Below are positions 8,113 through 17,567 of a stretch of 64,000 nt of DNA, in pieces. This DNA comes from Paraburkholderia humisilvae (lineage in GTDB: Bacteria; Pseudomonadota; Gammaproteobacteria; Burkholderiales; Burkholderiaceae). Every line of letters begins with the position of its first letter. The first letter of the stretch is position 1. The stretch lies in assembly GCF_902859855.1 (NCBI RefSeq), contig NZ_CADIKH010000020.1, positions 96,072-160,071 on the forward strand. Direction: 5' to 3'. The notes under the pieces are model-generated. The model ran no database searches. It was not told the DNA's origin and saw only the letters and a list, made by a program, of their open reading frames with translations. A program made the position numbers and the translations under genes.

Positions 8113-9521
8113 GGTTCTGCGGTCTCCTTTCGAATGCGCGCGACGACCGCGGCGTCGAGCCCCGGCCACGGCCCATGCGCGCTAAAGCGCGCACGCGTGT
8201 AGTTCGCGAGATCGGCGATCTGCGCGTCGGTGAAGGTTTGCGCGAACGGCGGCATGAAATGCGCGGCAGCGCTGCCGTGCCAGTCGATGCCGCCCAGCAT
8301 CATGCGCACCGCGTTGCGCGGACTGTCCGCGTTCACCGCGGTGCCCTGCGCGAGCGACGGACGGTCACCGTGCGTCGACATCGGCGCGACGATGCTGTGG
8401 CACGAAGCGCAGGCGGCATTGAACAGCGTCGCGCCGGTCGCAAGCGCCGCGGGTGGCGCGAGTTGATCGAGATCGGCGGGCTGCGGGTTGGTCGATATGG
8501 CCGTCGATGTTGCTGCTGAAGTTGCCATCGAAGCGTTGACCGTCGGTGTGGACGCAGGCGTTTGCAGCGACATCAGGTATGTCGCGATTGCGTCGACATC
8601 GTCTGGCGGCGCCTTCGCAAGCGACTGCGTGACCGGCAGCATCGGTCCGGCCGCCGCGCCGTGCTCGCTGGCGAAACCAGTGCGCAGATAGGCGACGAGT
8701 TGCGCGTGCGTCCACGGCGTCGGCGCCTGCGACAGCTTGGTCAATGCGGGCGCGTCCCAACCTTCGAGCGTGCCGCCGGCGAACGGGGCATCGCGCTTTT
8801 CCGCGCCGAGCGTGTTGAGCGGCGTGTGGCATGCACCACAATGCGCGACGCCGTCCACCAGGTAGCGGCCCAGTTGCCATTGCACCGCATAGGCGCTGTC
8901 GGCGCTCGCCGCGCCGCCGGCAGCGGCGGCGGCATCGCCAAGCGCGGCCGATGCGGCGCTTGGCGCCATTGCCGGCGCCGCCACGGCCCGCCCGGGCCCA
9001 CGCGTCAGATACAGCATGTTCCAGCCCGCGATTAGCGGCCGGAAATTCAACGGGAACACCAGGCGGTTCGGCGGCGCCGTCGCGTGCACCGGCGCGCGCG
9101 ACATCATGAATGCGTACAGGTCTGCGATGTCCCCGTTGGTCATCCGCGTGAAATGCGGATACGGGAATGCCGGATACAACAGGTGCCCGTCGCGCGAGAC
9201 ACCGTCGCGCATCGCGCGCCTGAACGCATCGAGCGACCAGTCGCCAATACCGGTTTGCATGTCCGGCGTGACGTTGGTGCTGTAGATCGTGCCGAACGGC
9301 GTCTCGAGCGGGCGGCCGCCCGCGTAGGGCTTGCCGTGCGCGGCAGTATGGCAGACGATGCAGTCGCCGAGTGCGGCAACGCGCGCGCCGCGTTTAATCT
9401 GGATCGCATCGGCGGACTGCGACGGCGGCGCGCTCACGGGATCGATGACGGGCTCCCATGCCTGCGACAATCCGGCGGCGGCCGCAAGCACGACCGCAAC
9501 GAAGACGACCTTCCCTTTCAT
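8109..9521 (-). CDS. Triheme cytochrome c subunit of the periplasmic molybdenum hydroxylase
   Basis: A 470-residue exported cytochrome c. The signal peptide covers roughly residues 1-21. Three CXXCH heme sites are visible: CIVCH near residue 54, CGACH near 238 and CASCH near 396. The layout matches the three-heme cytochromes that pair with membrane alcohol and aldehyde dehydrogenases and pass electrons to ubiquinone or a terminal oxidase. The start at 9521 has GGAGG close upstream. It is the first gene of the three-gene operon and overlaps the 2Fe-2S gene by four bases. An alanine-, serine- and threonine-rich linker (residues ~355-380) separates the third heme domain. Confidence 0.93.
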   Translation of the reverse strand: MKGKVVFVAVVLAAAAGLSQAWEPVIDPVSAPPSQSADAIQIKRGARVAALGDCIVCHTAAHGKPYAGGRPLETPFGTIYSTNVTPDMQTGIGDWSLDAFRRAMRDGVSRDGHLLYPAFPYPHFTRMTNGDIADLYAFMMSRAPVHATAPPNRLVFPLNFRPLIAGWNMLYLTRGPGRAVAAPAMAPSAASAALGDAAAAAGGAASADSAYAVQWQLGRYLVDGVAHCGACHTPLNTLGAEKRDAPFAGGTLEGWDAPALTKLSQAPTPWTHAQLVAYLRTGFASEHGAAAGPMLPVTQSLAKAPPDDVDAIATYLMSLQTPASTPTVNASMATSAATSTAISTNPQPADLDQLAPPAALATGATLFNAACASCHSIVAPMSTHGDRPSLAQGTAVNADSPRNAVRMMLGGIDWHGSAAAHFMPPFAQTFTDAQIADLANYTRARFSAHGPWPGLDAAVVARIRKETAEP

Positions 9522-9664
9522 CTGGCCTCCAGCAGCGGCCTCGTGACCGACCAGGGCACACTCTTTCAGCGAGCCTCCGTCGCGACGCCACCGCATGCGT
9601 AGTTGACCCGTATGATGCGTCCACTGAACAAAAGTTGCTCGACATACATTCAGGTCAAACCCGC

Positions 9665-12600
9665 TTACCAGCTATAGCGATATCCCACCTGGCCGAAAAT
9701 CTGCCGACGATACTCGCCGCCGATGTTATGCGCATAGCTGACGTTCGCGTACAGCATCGACGCGTTGCCCATCGTCGCCGATACGCCGAGGCCGAGCTCG
9801 TACCACGTCTTTGACAGATGATCGTCGAACGGCGTCGCGCCAACGGTGGTCGTGCCCGGCGACAGGAAGTCGTGCAGGATATTCGCGGAGAAGTACGGCG
9901 TCGCGCTGCCCGTCTTCGCATCGTTCGACAGGTTCGCGTCGAACACCCGGAAGCCGATGCGGCCGCGCAGCGCGTTGGTCGTGTTGGACGAGACATCGGA
10001 CACACTATCGGAAAAGCCGTTCAGATGCAGGTACTGATAGAGCAGTTGCGCCTGAGGCTCGATTGCAATCGGCGTCGACCCGATCGCGAACGGCTTGCCG
10101 ACTTCGCCCGATGCACCGGCGCCGAATCCGTTCTGCGTGGCGCCGTCGCCGAACACGTCGCCGTATTTGTTGCGGTAGTGCGTGAACTGGCCGACGCCGT
10201 CGAAGTAGGTGCCATCCGCCAGATACTTCGTCCAGTAGCCACCGATCGATTGCGCCTGCGTTTCGACTGAACCCGTGTTGTTCGTCAGGCTCGGATTGAT
10301 GCTGCGCGCGCTGTCTTCGAAGGTCGCCGACGACGAACCGAACGAAACCGTCACGCCCGCATGCGTGCTGCCGCCCTGCGCGCCGCGCGCGAGTGTCCAG
10401 TCCTTGCCGAACTGCGCGAAGAAGGTGCGCTCGTCAGCCGAGAAACGCCCGGAGCTGTTCGCATCGACATTGTCGCCGCCGATTCGCGCCCAGATACCGT
10501 TACGCTGATTCTGATTCACCGGCGTGCGGTTCTCGACGTTCGCGATATCGCCAACACGGTCCTGCAGCTGACCCAGCAGGGTAAAGCCGTAGTCGGCATT
10601 CAAAAGCGGCGTCATCGAATAGCCGACCACGCCGGGACGATACGCAACCGGCGCGTTCGACGCAGCCGCGCCACCCGGCGCTGCTTCGGCGAAGTCCGTC
10701 GCCACGCCTTGCGCCTGCGCGGTGGCGGCGGCATTAGCGGCGGTATCGCCATCTTCGAGTGTCGTGCGCAAATACCAGTTGTTCGCGCCTGCTGCTCCGC
10801 CCTTGTACAGCAGATATTGATACGCGCCGCTTTGCACCGGCGCCGACAGCCTGAAGCTATTGGCCGCCGACGTGCCGTTCACCTGCACCAGCTCGATGCC
10901 GTCGCCGTTCGTCTGCACGCCGTTGCGCGTGACCGCGACGTGCACATTGGTCGTGCCGCCCGCATTACCGCCAATCACAAGATGCGACGCAATCCCGCCG
11001 GCGTTGACCTGCTCGTTCATCAGCAACAGCCCGTTCGTGCCGGTGTAGTTACCGTCGATCGTGAACGTGCCCGGCCCCATGCCAGCGAAACCCGGCAGCG
11101 CGGCGGCCACGACGATCCTGCCTGCGTTGTTCACCGAGCCGAGCGCGGTGCCGTACCCGCCCAGCGTCGCGCCAGCCGAGACCTCGGTGAGACCGCTGCC
11201 GATCGTCGCGCCGCGATGCGCGGCATCGCCCACCGCGAGCGTGCCACCCGCGTCGATCGTCGTCGTGCCCGTATAGCTGCTGACACCGTTCAGCGTCACG
11301 TTACCCGCGCCGATCTCGACGGTTGCGAAGTTGCTGATCGCGCCGTCGTAGGCGAACGCCTGACCCGCGCCCGGCGCGATCGTCAGCGAGCTGGTGCCGG
11401 CGCCGCCGGAGATGTCGCCCTGAATCGACGCCGAGCCGCCGAGAATCTGCAGGCTGCTGTTGCCGCTGCCGAGATCGACCGCCTTGCCGCTCTGGTCCGC
11501 GATGATCGCGCCATAATCGATCACCGTCGCATCGTTCGCGCCGGTGAACACCGCCGCGGCCGTCGGGCCGCCGCCTTCGAGCACGCCGCCGACGAGGTTC
11601 TCGATGGTCACGGTGAAGTTGTTGCGGGCACCGGTCACCGCAATCGCCGAGTCCGTTTGCCCGCGAATCAGGCCGCTGTTGACGACCGTCGTATTGGCGA
11701 AAATGCCTTCGGTCGGAATCGCGTCGCCCGTGTCGGGGTCTTTGTCGAGGCCGGCGAGGGTGATGCCGCGGCCGATGCCGCCGTTCACGTTGTCGCCCTC
11801 GATGCGCCCCGAGTTGACGATCGTGCCGCCGCCCACCGTCACGCCTTCGCTGGCGTCGTTGAACGCCCGGGTCGACACGATCGTGCCGGTATTCGTCAGG
11901 TTGACGAGACCGTCGACGTCGACACCGTCACCATCGCCGTCGATACCGTTGCCGATGATCGTCCCATGGTTGACGATCGTCACGACTTCGTTCGCGTTGA
12001 ACCCATCGATATTGATCCCCGAGCCGTCGTTACCCTGGATCAGCCCGCCGAGATTGTTCGTGACGTTCAGCGTGAACGTGTCGGTTGCGGTCGCGGCGCC
12101 GCCGGTGATGCCGTGCCGTGCGCCGATGATCGAACCGGTGCCCGCCTGGGTCGCGGTGCCGGTCGTTGCATTGACAACGGTCACGCCGCTGTTGGCCTGC
12201 AGATCGACGCCATCCGAACTGTCACCAAGGGTGGCCGCATTGTTCGTCGACTTGATCACGCCGTCGTTGAACACGAAACCGTTCACGCCGGGACGCACCG
12301 CATCGGCTTCGGTGGCGAGAATCTGTCCGCTGGCGAAATTGTGCAGCACATTGCTGCCGGTTGTGATCGCGTTGAAGTCGATCGCTTGCGAACCGCCCGC
12401 CGACGCATTGTTCGAGTTCAGCGTGCCGTAATTGTTGAAGACGATATTACTGTCCGACTTGTTCATCTGAATCACGTCGGAGTCGTTCGTGAAGATCGTC
12501 GCGCCTGCGTTGTTGGTGACCGTAAGCGTCAGGCCACCGGTGTTGTCGCGAATCGCACGGCCGGTGTCGGCGTCGATCGTGCCGTTGTTGACGATCGTCG

Positions 12601-12811
12601 CGTTGCCGGTCACGGCAATCGCGGTCGTGCCGCCCGACACATCGAGCGCACCGCCTGCTTCAACAGTACCCGTAAGGCTGTTGCCGAGGGTTTGTCCTGC
12701 CGTTTGTGTTTGTCCGCCTTGCACATCGAAAGCCGCGGGCGGCGATGCCGCCCATGCCTGGCTTTGCTCGAATAACGCGAAGACACCCAGAACCACGATG
12801 GTTTTTTTCAT
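9665..12811 (-). CDS. Autotransporter with beta-helical passenger and C-terminal outer-membrane barrel
   Basis: A 1048-residue type V secretion protein. The signal peptide is MKKTIVVLGVFALFEQSQAWA. Residues ~30-560 hold repeated short strands of the form (I/V)VNxGTI, such as IVNNGTID, NYGTLN, IVNHGTI and LTNTGTI, typical of a right-handed beta-helix. A passenger-associated block (AISNFATVEIGAGNVTLNG, GVSSYTGTTTIDAGGTL) follows near residues 490-530. The last ~280 residues are the autotransporter barrel, ending GQVGYRYSW; the final residue is W rather than the commoner F. The start at 12811 is preferred over an upstream GTG with no binding site. The gene stands alone. Surface adhesion is the usual role of this family, but the target is unknown. 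Confidence 0.9.
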   Translation of the reverse strand: MKKTIVVLGVFALFEQSQAWAASPPAAFDVQGGQTQTAGQTLGNSLTGTVEAGGALDVSGGTTAIAVTGNATIVNNGTIDADTGRAIRDNTGGLTLTVTNNAGATIFTNDSDVIQMNKSDSNIVFNNYGTLNSNNASAGGSQAIDFNAITTGSNVLHNFASGQILATEADAVRPGVNGFVFNDGVIKSTNNAATLGDSSDGVDLQANSGVTVVNATTGTATQAGTGSIIGARHGITGGAATATDTFTLNVTNNLGGLIQGNDGSGINIDGFNANEVVTIVNHGTIIGNGIDGDGDGVDVDGLVNLTNTGTIVSTRAFNDASEGVTVGGGTIVNSGRIEGDNVNGGIGRGITLAGLDKDPDTGDAIPTEGIFANTTVVNSGLIRGQTDSAIAVTGARNNFTVTIENLVGGVLEGGGPTAAAVFTGANDATVIDYGAIIADQSGKAVDLGSGNSSLQILGGSASIQGDISGGAGTSSLTIAPGAGQAFAYDGAISNFATVEIGAGNVTLNGVSSYTGTTTIDAGGTLAVGDAAHRGATIGSGLTEVSAGATLGGYGTALGSVNNAGRIVVAAALPGFAGMGPGTFTIDGNYTGTNGLLLMNEQVNAGGIASHLVIGGNAGGTTNVHVAVTRNGVQTNGDGIELVQVNGTSAANSFRLSAPVQSGAYQYLLYKGGAAGANNWYLRTTLEDGDTAANAAATAQAQGVATDFAEAAPGGAAASNAPVAYRPGVVGYSMTPLLNADYGFTLLGQLQDRVGDIANVENRTPVNQNQRNGIWARIGGDNVDANSSGRFSADERTFFAQFGKDWTLARGAQGGSTHAGVTVSFGSSSATFEDSARSINPSLTNNTGSVETQAQSIGGYWTKYLADGTYFDGVGQFTHYRNKYGDVFGDGATQNGFGAGASGEVGKPFAIGSTPIAIEPQAQLLYQYLHLNGFSDSVSDVSSNTTNALRGRIGFRVFDANLSNDAKTGSATPYFSANILHDFLSPGTTTVGATPFDDHLSKTWYELGLGVSATMGNASMLYANVSYAHNIGGEYRRQIFGQVGYRYSW

Positions 12812-13126
12812 TTTTGCTTTTAATGGCACAGAGAAAGACGGCGAATTGAAAGTCGGCTGAATTGAAATCGCCCGCCATTCTTGGGTGACTCGATGACAGT
12901 TCAGTTACAGCAGCGCGCGTGACCGCGTGTGCCGGCCCATCTGTCGGTTACGTTTTATTACGCCGGCATAACGCGGCACGCGGCAGACGGTTGATACGCA
13001 GGCAAAGAGAAAGGTTTGCGCGAATCAACATGGTATTGCGTGACGGCGAACGCAGCCCCTGTTGTTCCGATGCGCGCCCGCGGATCGAGCGCCTGTGTAC
13101 TCATTCAGAGTGGACGTCAAATTCGT
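12812..13126. other. Intergenic, upstream of the autotransporter
   Basis: About 315 bases without a supportable gene. The promoter of the autotransporter must lie here, since the neighbouring universal stress gene ends at 13127 on the same strand. I see no clear terminator, operator or RNA gene. Confidence 0.5.
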
Positions 13127-13543
13127 TCAACGCACGACCATCACCGGACAGTGTGCATACGCGATGACGAGCCGCGACACCGAGCCCAGCAGCCAGCGAT
13201 GAAAAACGCCACGCCCACGATGGCCCGTGACAATCAGATCGGCCCTCAGTTCTTCCGCGCCAAGGACGATCTGTTCCGCAGGGTGCCCGACGCGCACGTT
13301 GAAATGGGCAACGACGCCCGCTGCGCCAACCCGTTCTCGCAGTTCGGAGAAATGCTTCTCGAAGAACGCTTCAGCCTGTTCGAGCAACGCTTCGGTTTCG
13401 ATATCTTCAGCGATTTCAGGCGGCCGTTCGACCGATAGAACATGCAGATTCGCCCCGTATTGATGGGCCAGGTCCAGGGCGTAATCGAAAGCCTTGTCGG
13501 CCGCGTTCGAACCATCGTAAGCAATCAGGATTGTGTGGAACAT
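13127..13543 (-). CDS. Universal stress protein, UspA family
   Basis: A 138-residue single Usp domain. It starts with the classic ILIAYDGSNAADKAFDYAL strand-loop-helix and carries the ATP-binding signature GHRGRGVFHRWLLGSVS (residues ~108-124), matching G-2x-G-9x-G-S, so it is likely a nucleotide-binding Usp. It ends with HCPVMVVR. It starts 12 bp after the stop of the cation/proton antiporter and AAAGGA precedes the ATG, so both should share a transcript. Such pairings suggest a link between transporter activity and stress or energy state, but that is inference. Confidence 0.95.
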   Translation of the reverse strand: MFHTILIAYDGSNAADKAFDYALDLAHQYGANLHVLSVERPPEIAEDIETEALLEQAEAFFEKHFSELRERVGAAGVVAHFNVRVGHPAEQIVLGAEELRADLIVTGHRGRGVFHRWLLGSVSRLVIAYAHCPVMVVR

Positions 13544-13555
13544 GATGCCGTCCTT

Positions 13556-14767
13556 TCAGTCCGGTTCGTCGACGGCGACTTCCGGCCTCACGCGCTTTCC
13601 CTGTCGCACCGACGATTCGCGCGGCACCAGATGCCACGGAAGGAAGAACGCATTGGCGATGAGCGTCGGCACGACGGCGCTACCGATGACGGTGGCAATG
13701 AGATAAGAGTACTGAGTCTGCGTGATGATGCCGTGCGACAGTCCGAACAGCGCCGAGATGCTGCCGAAGGTCAGGCCCGTCGACATGAGCAGCGTCGTGT
13801 ACATCGACTCGGGGTGCGGGGATCGGTAGAACTTCGTGACGGGGAAGACGCCGCAAAACTTCGTCACCATCTTCGCAACCAGCAGGATGACGAAAGGCAA
13901 TGGGAGCGCGACAAGCGCCGGCACGGACACGAACGAGCCGGCGCGGATGAAGTAAAACGGCGTGAGCAGCCCGAAGGTCAGCGTGCGCAAGCGCCGGATC
14001 AGCACGTGATCCTTGCCGACGGTTCCCGCCAATACCATCCCGACCACATACGCGGGCAACACCGCTTCGCTGCCGGCCCACGTTGCGAGCGCACCAAGAC
14101 CGAACAGCACCAGCAGCAGGTATTTGGCCTCCAGCTCGGACGGGCGGTTGCCGTACCGCGCAAAGAAGCGCGGGGTGAGCCATGGAAGCACGGCAAAGGC
14201 AACCAGCGCCACGCCGAAGAAAATCAGGGTTCTGAGGGTGAACGGGGAGAAGATGAAACCGAGAGCAAGAACGGTACCCAGATCATTGACGAAGCACGCC
14301 GCCAGCACCGTTTTGCCATACCCGGTTTTGTTTAGCCCGAACTCCAGCATGACTGCGTACACGACTGCAACCGATGTCGTGGAAAGGGCGACGCCGGCGA
14401 GCCAGCTCGAAGGGCCGCTCCAGTCGAGTACATAGCGGGCCACGGCCGCGCAACCAAGAAACGGCGCGAGGAACCCGATCAACCCCACAGCCGACGCCTG
14501 TTTCCATTGCGTGCGGAACACGACCGGATCGAGTTCGGCCCCCGCGAGGAAGGTCAATACGATCGCGCCCGTGCCGGCCAGAAACTGTATCCAGGATGCG
14601 TTCGTACCCAAGGCCGCGCCTCCCACAAGCGCGCCGATGGCGAGTTGCGCGACCGTGCCCACCACGATCTCGGACAAGGCGGTCGCAACGCGAAACCAGA
14701 TCGATAGAAGCGTTGCAGTCAGCGCCAGGCCCAGCCACAGCGCCGCAAGCATCCAGACATCTTTCAT
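13556..14767 (-). CDS. Cation/proton antiporter, CPA2 (KefB/GerN-like) family
   Basis: A 403-residue inner-membrane protein with about 11-12 hydrophobic segments and no cytosolic KTN/TrkA-N domain. Conserved CPA2 features are visible: GAELDPVVFRTQWKQA near residue 90, the unwound-helix region ALSTTSVAVVYAVMLEFG near 128-145, and FVNDLGTVLALGF near 158-170, whose Asp is the likely ion-binding residue. The length matches Nap/GerN-type antiporters rather than full-length Kef proteins. It is the first gene of a two-gene unit with the universal stress protein. Whether Na+ or K+ is exchanged cannot be read from the sequence. Confidence 0.88.
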   Translation of the reverse strand: MKDVWMLAALWLGLALTATLLSIWFRVATALSEIVVGTVAQLAIGALVGGAALGTNASWIQFLAGTGAIVLTFLAGAELDPVVFRTQWKQASAVGLIGFLAPFLGCAAVARYVLDWSGPSSWLAGVALSTTSVAVVYAVMLEFGLNKTGYGKTVLAACFVNDLGTVLALGFIFSPFTLRTLIFFGVALVAFAVLPWLTPRFFARYGNRPSELEAKYLLLVLFGLGALATWAGSEAVLPAYVVGMVLAGTVGKDHVLIRRLRTLTFGLLTPFYFIRAGSFVSVPALVALPLPFVILLVAKMVTKFCGVFPVTKFYRSPHPESMYTTLLMSTGLTFGSISALFGLSHGIITQTQYSYLIATVIGSAVVPTLIANAFFLPWHLVPRESSVRQGKRVRPEVAVDEPD

Positions 14768-15115
14768 GTCCGCCTCCCGCCCGCAGGAAGCCGATCATTC
14801 TCCGCGCATCGCCACGGCGCAACCGCGCGCGTCAGCGGCAGGACGACGACAATGGTCGATCGATGGGGGAAAGGCAAAAGAGGGGATATGGCCGTCATAT
14901 GCACTCCGCGATACCCGCATATTGGGCCAGCGGAAGCGCACCGCGCTTGCCGATGGCCTGCTCACTCCGCGCCTATGAACGGGCGGAAACTCGCAGGCAT
15001 CATCAGCCCTGAGGCGGTTGAAGGAGAATGCCATCTCCCTGCTACGTGAATGGCAGTATAGGGCGAATTCGTGCCAGTGCAAACGCGCACCGGCGCGGTC
15101 TCAGGCATATGCGGA
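14768..15115. other. Intergenic, no gene seen
   Basis: About 350 bases between the antiporter start and the DUF190 stop. Reading frames here have no ribosome binding site, no family resemblance and poor codon use. The antiporter promoter is expected in its left part. Confidence 0.5.
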
Positions 15116-15439
15116 TTACGTTCTCTGTTCGCCTAGCACCCCGTACTCGACCGGAATCTTCACATAGAAGAGATGCACGCCCTCCGCGCGTAGCCGTTCG
15201 AAGAGCCGATCCGCTTCTTCGGCGCTCACCGCCATGACGACCGACAGAGGTTGATCCGCCAGTTCGAAGAATCGCGCCGAATGGATGCGATGGTGATGCC
15301 CGATGCCCTCGGCTCCGGCAATCAACGTCGCGCCGCACAGCCCCATTTCGCGTGCGAGACGGACCAGCCAGTCGCCAACGGGCTTGCCGTGGTGACGACG
15401 ATCCTGCTGGGTGAAAAAGGTGATCTGATAACCGTCCAT
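15116..15439 (-). CDS. DUF190 family protein
   Basis: A 107-residue PII-like small protein. It shows the family pattern YQITFFTQQDRRHHGKPVGDWLVRLAREMGLCGATLIAGAEGIGHHHRIHSARFFEL in consecutive order, ending in strand EGVHLFYVKIPVEYGVLG. The start MDGYQITFF is chosen because GAGGAG stands seven bases upstream; the longer open frame is the decayed crcB tail described next. DUF190 genes are commonly found beside, or fused to, fluoride channel genes (crcB), and here the upstream crcB is only a fragment. The molecular role is not established. Confidence 0.85.
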   Translation of the reverse strand: MDGYQITFFTQQDRRHHGKPVGDWLVRLAREMGLCGATLIAGAEGIGHHHRIHSARFFELADQPLSVVMAVSAEEADRLFERLRAEGVHLFYVKIPVEYGVLGEQRT

Positions 15440-15450
15440 GAGCGTGCTCC

Positions 15451-15589
15451 TCAGCGGGCATTCCGCCAGTGCCATGACGCGACGCCCGCCAGCGTCATCA
15501 GCAGCTATCCGACCACGTGTGACCCCGATCGCGCCCGCTATCCGACCTTGTTGCAGCAACCTGACAGCTTCGGCGGGGAGCGTCGAAAA
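15451..15589 (-). pseudogene. crcB: Remnant of crcB (fluoride channel), C-terminal fragment
   Basis: Reading the minus strand from 15589 gives FSTLPAEAVRLLQQGRIAGAIG, which resembles the conserved FSTFS-AE-LLQQGR segment of CrcB. A shift of frame then gives SHVVG, an in-frame stop, and LLMTLAGVASWHWRNAR followed by TGA, which matches the usual CrcB carboxyl end. The first two thirds of the gene are missing. So this is a 3' stub of the channel gene that normally accompanies DUF190, broken by deletion, frameshift and a stop codon. The resemblance is from memory of the family; an alignment would settle it. Confidence 0.65.
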
Positions 15590-15977
15590 GGATAACAGGA
15601 CGCCTCAGTATTCCAGATCATCGGCACTTGTCCTGGTGGCTTGCTGCGCCGTCCCGGCGGGCACCGCAATTCCTGCGCAGCCGGTGCCGTGCGTTGCGTT
15701 CAGGAGTCCACAGGCATCATCATCCGCAAACATGCGGCGCTTGTCTGTGCGATGCGATCTCCCTGATAAAAATAATAGGCGAAGTCGCGCTTGCGTTGCG
15801 AAACAGGCGGCAAATCTGACGGCCGACGCGGATCAGGCCCAACAGAAGCCTCGCACGCTTGCCGAACCTGCTTTGCCTTCGTATAGTGTCTGTCAGGAGA
15901 TGGCATTCCTCCCGCTCGACGAACCGCCGCAACGGCTGATGATGCCTATGCAACCCGACTGGTTGTAGAGGTGTCTG
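15590..15977. other. Intergenic region upstream of the MutS-like pair
   Basis: About 390 bases without a supportable gene. An AT-richer pocket near 15760-15790 may hold the promoter of the MutS-like operon, which starts at 15978. Short open frames on the minus strand have no ribosome binding site or recognisable family. Confidence 0.45.
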
Positions 15978-17567
15978 ATGGGCGAACGACCTGCTCCTGC
16001 ATCGGTGTTGACGACACCGGAACCCCCGACGGGATGTTTCGACAGCATCCTGTATCCCGCCTCCCACCCTGCCTCGCCGCAACCCGCGGACGACGTCGCC
16101 GGTTTCTTCAGCGACCTCCTTCTCGACCAGATCGTGGAGGCCGTCACGGCCAGTTGGCAGGAGTACGGTCTGACGCCGATCTTTCACGCGCCACTGCACA
16201 ACACCGATGCAATCATCTACCGTCAGGAAATATTCAGGGATCTCGAAGACGAACACGTCATGCGGGCAGTCAAGGATTTTTCCCGCCAGATGCGAGTCAT
16301 GCGCGAGCGGCTTGACCGTGCCGGGAAGCGTTCATACGTGCAAGAGCGGCAATGGTGGTTTCTGGCGGCTGTTGACGCCTATTGCGATGGTGTCGGGCGA
16401 CTGTATCAGGATCTCGACGCACTGGCGCTGTGCTCCCGGGGTTTGCGTGCCTTGCACGGATACCTTGGGGCTTATGTTGCGTCAGCAAGGTTCCGACGCG
16501 TTGCAGAAGAAGTGATGACCGTGAAATCCGGTCTGGCGGGTGTCCGGTATTGCGTACTGGTCAAGGGCGACACGGTTACAGTCAGCGACTATCGCGGCGA
16601 GCCTGACTACACCGCCCAGATCGAGGTCACGTTCGAGAAATTCCGGCGTGGCGAAGCGGAGAACTATCAGGTCGTCTACCGCGACGCTGACGCGCTCAAC
16701 CACGTGGAAGCAGCGATTCTCGAAAGGGTGGCGCGACTTCATCCCGACATCTTCGGCGCGCTCAGCGCCTTCCATGCACGACATCGCGACTTTTGTGATG
16801 AACGGGCTATACGGTTCGACCGCGAGGTCCAGTTCTATATCGCCTATCTCTCGCACATCGCCTTCTGCCGACACGCGGGGCTCAGGTTCTGTTACCCGAA
16901 CGTCTCTGCGACATCCATGGCCATTGAGAGTCGTCAGAGTTTCGATCTCGCACTGGCGACGCGTTTTGTCGCGGAAAACGCCCCGGTTGTGTGCAACGAT
17001 TTCTATCTCTCTGGGCCCGAACGCATGTTTGTGGTGTCCGGTCCGAACCAGGGCGGCAAAACCACGTTCGCGCGCACCTTCGGACAATTGCACTACCTGG
17101 CGAGTCTTGGCTGTCCAGTGCCGGGATCGCAAGCGCATCTGTTTCTGTACGACCGCATCTTCACGCAATTCGAACGGGAAGAAGCCATCGCGAACCTGCG
17201 GGGCAAACTGCAAGACGATCTGGTTCGAATCCGGCACATACTCGACAATGCGACACCCGCCAGCATCGTCATTCTCAATGAGATTTTTTCTTCAACGACG
17301 GTTAGCGACGCGCTCTTCCTCAGCACGAAGGTGATGACCCAACTTTGCGGGCTCGGCGCGCTCGGGGTATGTGTCACCTTCCTGACCGAACTGGCTTCGC
17401 TGTCCGGGAGAACCGTCAGCATGGTCGGCAGCGTTGATCCGGATGATCCGACCGTGCGAACCTACAAACTGGAGCGGCGGCCAGCTGACGACCTCGCTTA
17501 TGCGCTGGCGATCGCGCGGAAATATCGCTTGACCTACGACTGCGTGAAGGAACGCATCAAGCCATGA
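15978..17567 (+). CDS. MutS-related ATPase, MutS domain V, first of a pair
   Basis: A 529-residue protein with a MutS-type ABC ATPase in its C-terminal third. Walker A is GPNQGGKT at residues 355-362. The Walker B region reads IVILNEIFSSTTVS, with Asn where MutS usually has Asp, followed by the conserved Glu and the ST signature. The usual ATH motif is replaced by CVTFLTELA, lacking His. The first ~350 residues look alpha-helical, like the lever/clamp domains. No mismatch-recognition domain I with its GxFYE motif is present, so this is not a canonical MutS. It shares a four-base ATGA overlap with the second MutS-like gene, suggesting a heterodimer made in equal amounts. Function unknown. Confidence 0.85.
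   Translation: MGERPAPASVLTTPEPPTGCFDSILYPASHPASPQPADDVAGFFSDLLLDQIVEAVTASWQEYGLTPIFHAPLHNTDAIIYRQEIFRDLEDEHVMRAVKDFSRQMRVMRERLDRAGKRSYVQERQWWFLAAVDAYCDGVGRLYQDLDALALCSRGLRALHGYLGAYVASARFRRVAEEVMTVKSGLAGVRYCVLVKGDTVTVSDYRGEPDYTAQIEVTFEKFRRGEAENYQVVYRDADALNHVEAAILERVARLHPDIFGALSAFHARHRDFCDERAIRFDREVQFYIAYLSHIAFCRHAGLRFCYPNVSATSMAIESRQSFDLALATRFVAENAPVVCNDFYLSGPERMFVVSGPNQGGKTTFARTFGQLHYLASLGCPVPGSQAHLFLYDRIFTQFEREEAIANLRGKLQDDLVRIRHILDNATPASIVILNEIFSSTTVSDALFLSTKVMTQLCGLGALGVCVTFLTELASLSGRTVSMVGSVDPDDPTVRTYKLERRPADDLAYALAIARKYRLTYDCVKERIKP

Noticed and set aside
7630..8202. 190-codon plus-strand frame opposite the 2Fe-2S subunit
   Set aside because: The minus-strand gene has all eight cluster cysteines; the plus frame is an Arg/His-rich shadow.
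10361..12775. 804-codon open frame on the plus strand opposite the autotransporter
   Set aside because: It is antisense to a well-supported autotransporter, has no ribosome binding site or family motif, and its length follows from the GC-rich codon bias and repeats of the real gene.
14795..15082. 95-codon minus-strand open frame upstream of the antiporter
   Set aside because: Its composition is atypical, it has no binding site, and it overlaps the region where the antiporter promoter is expected.
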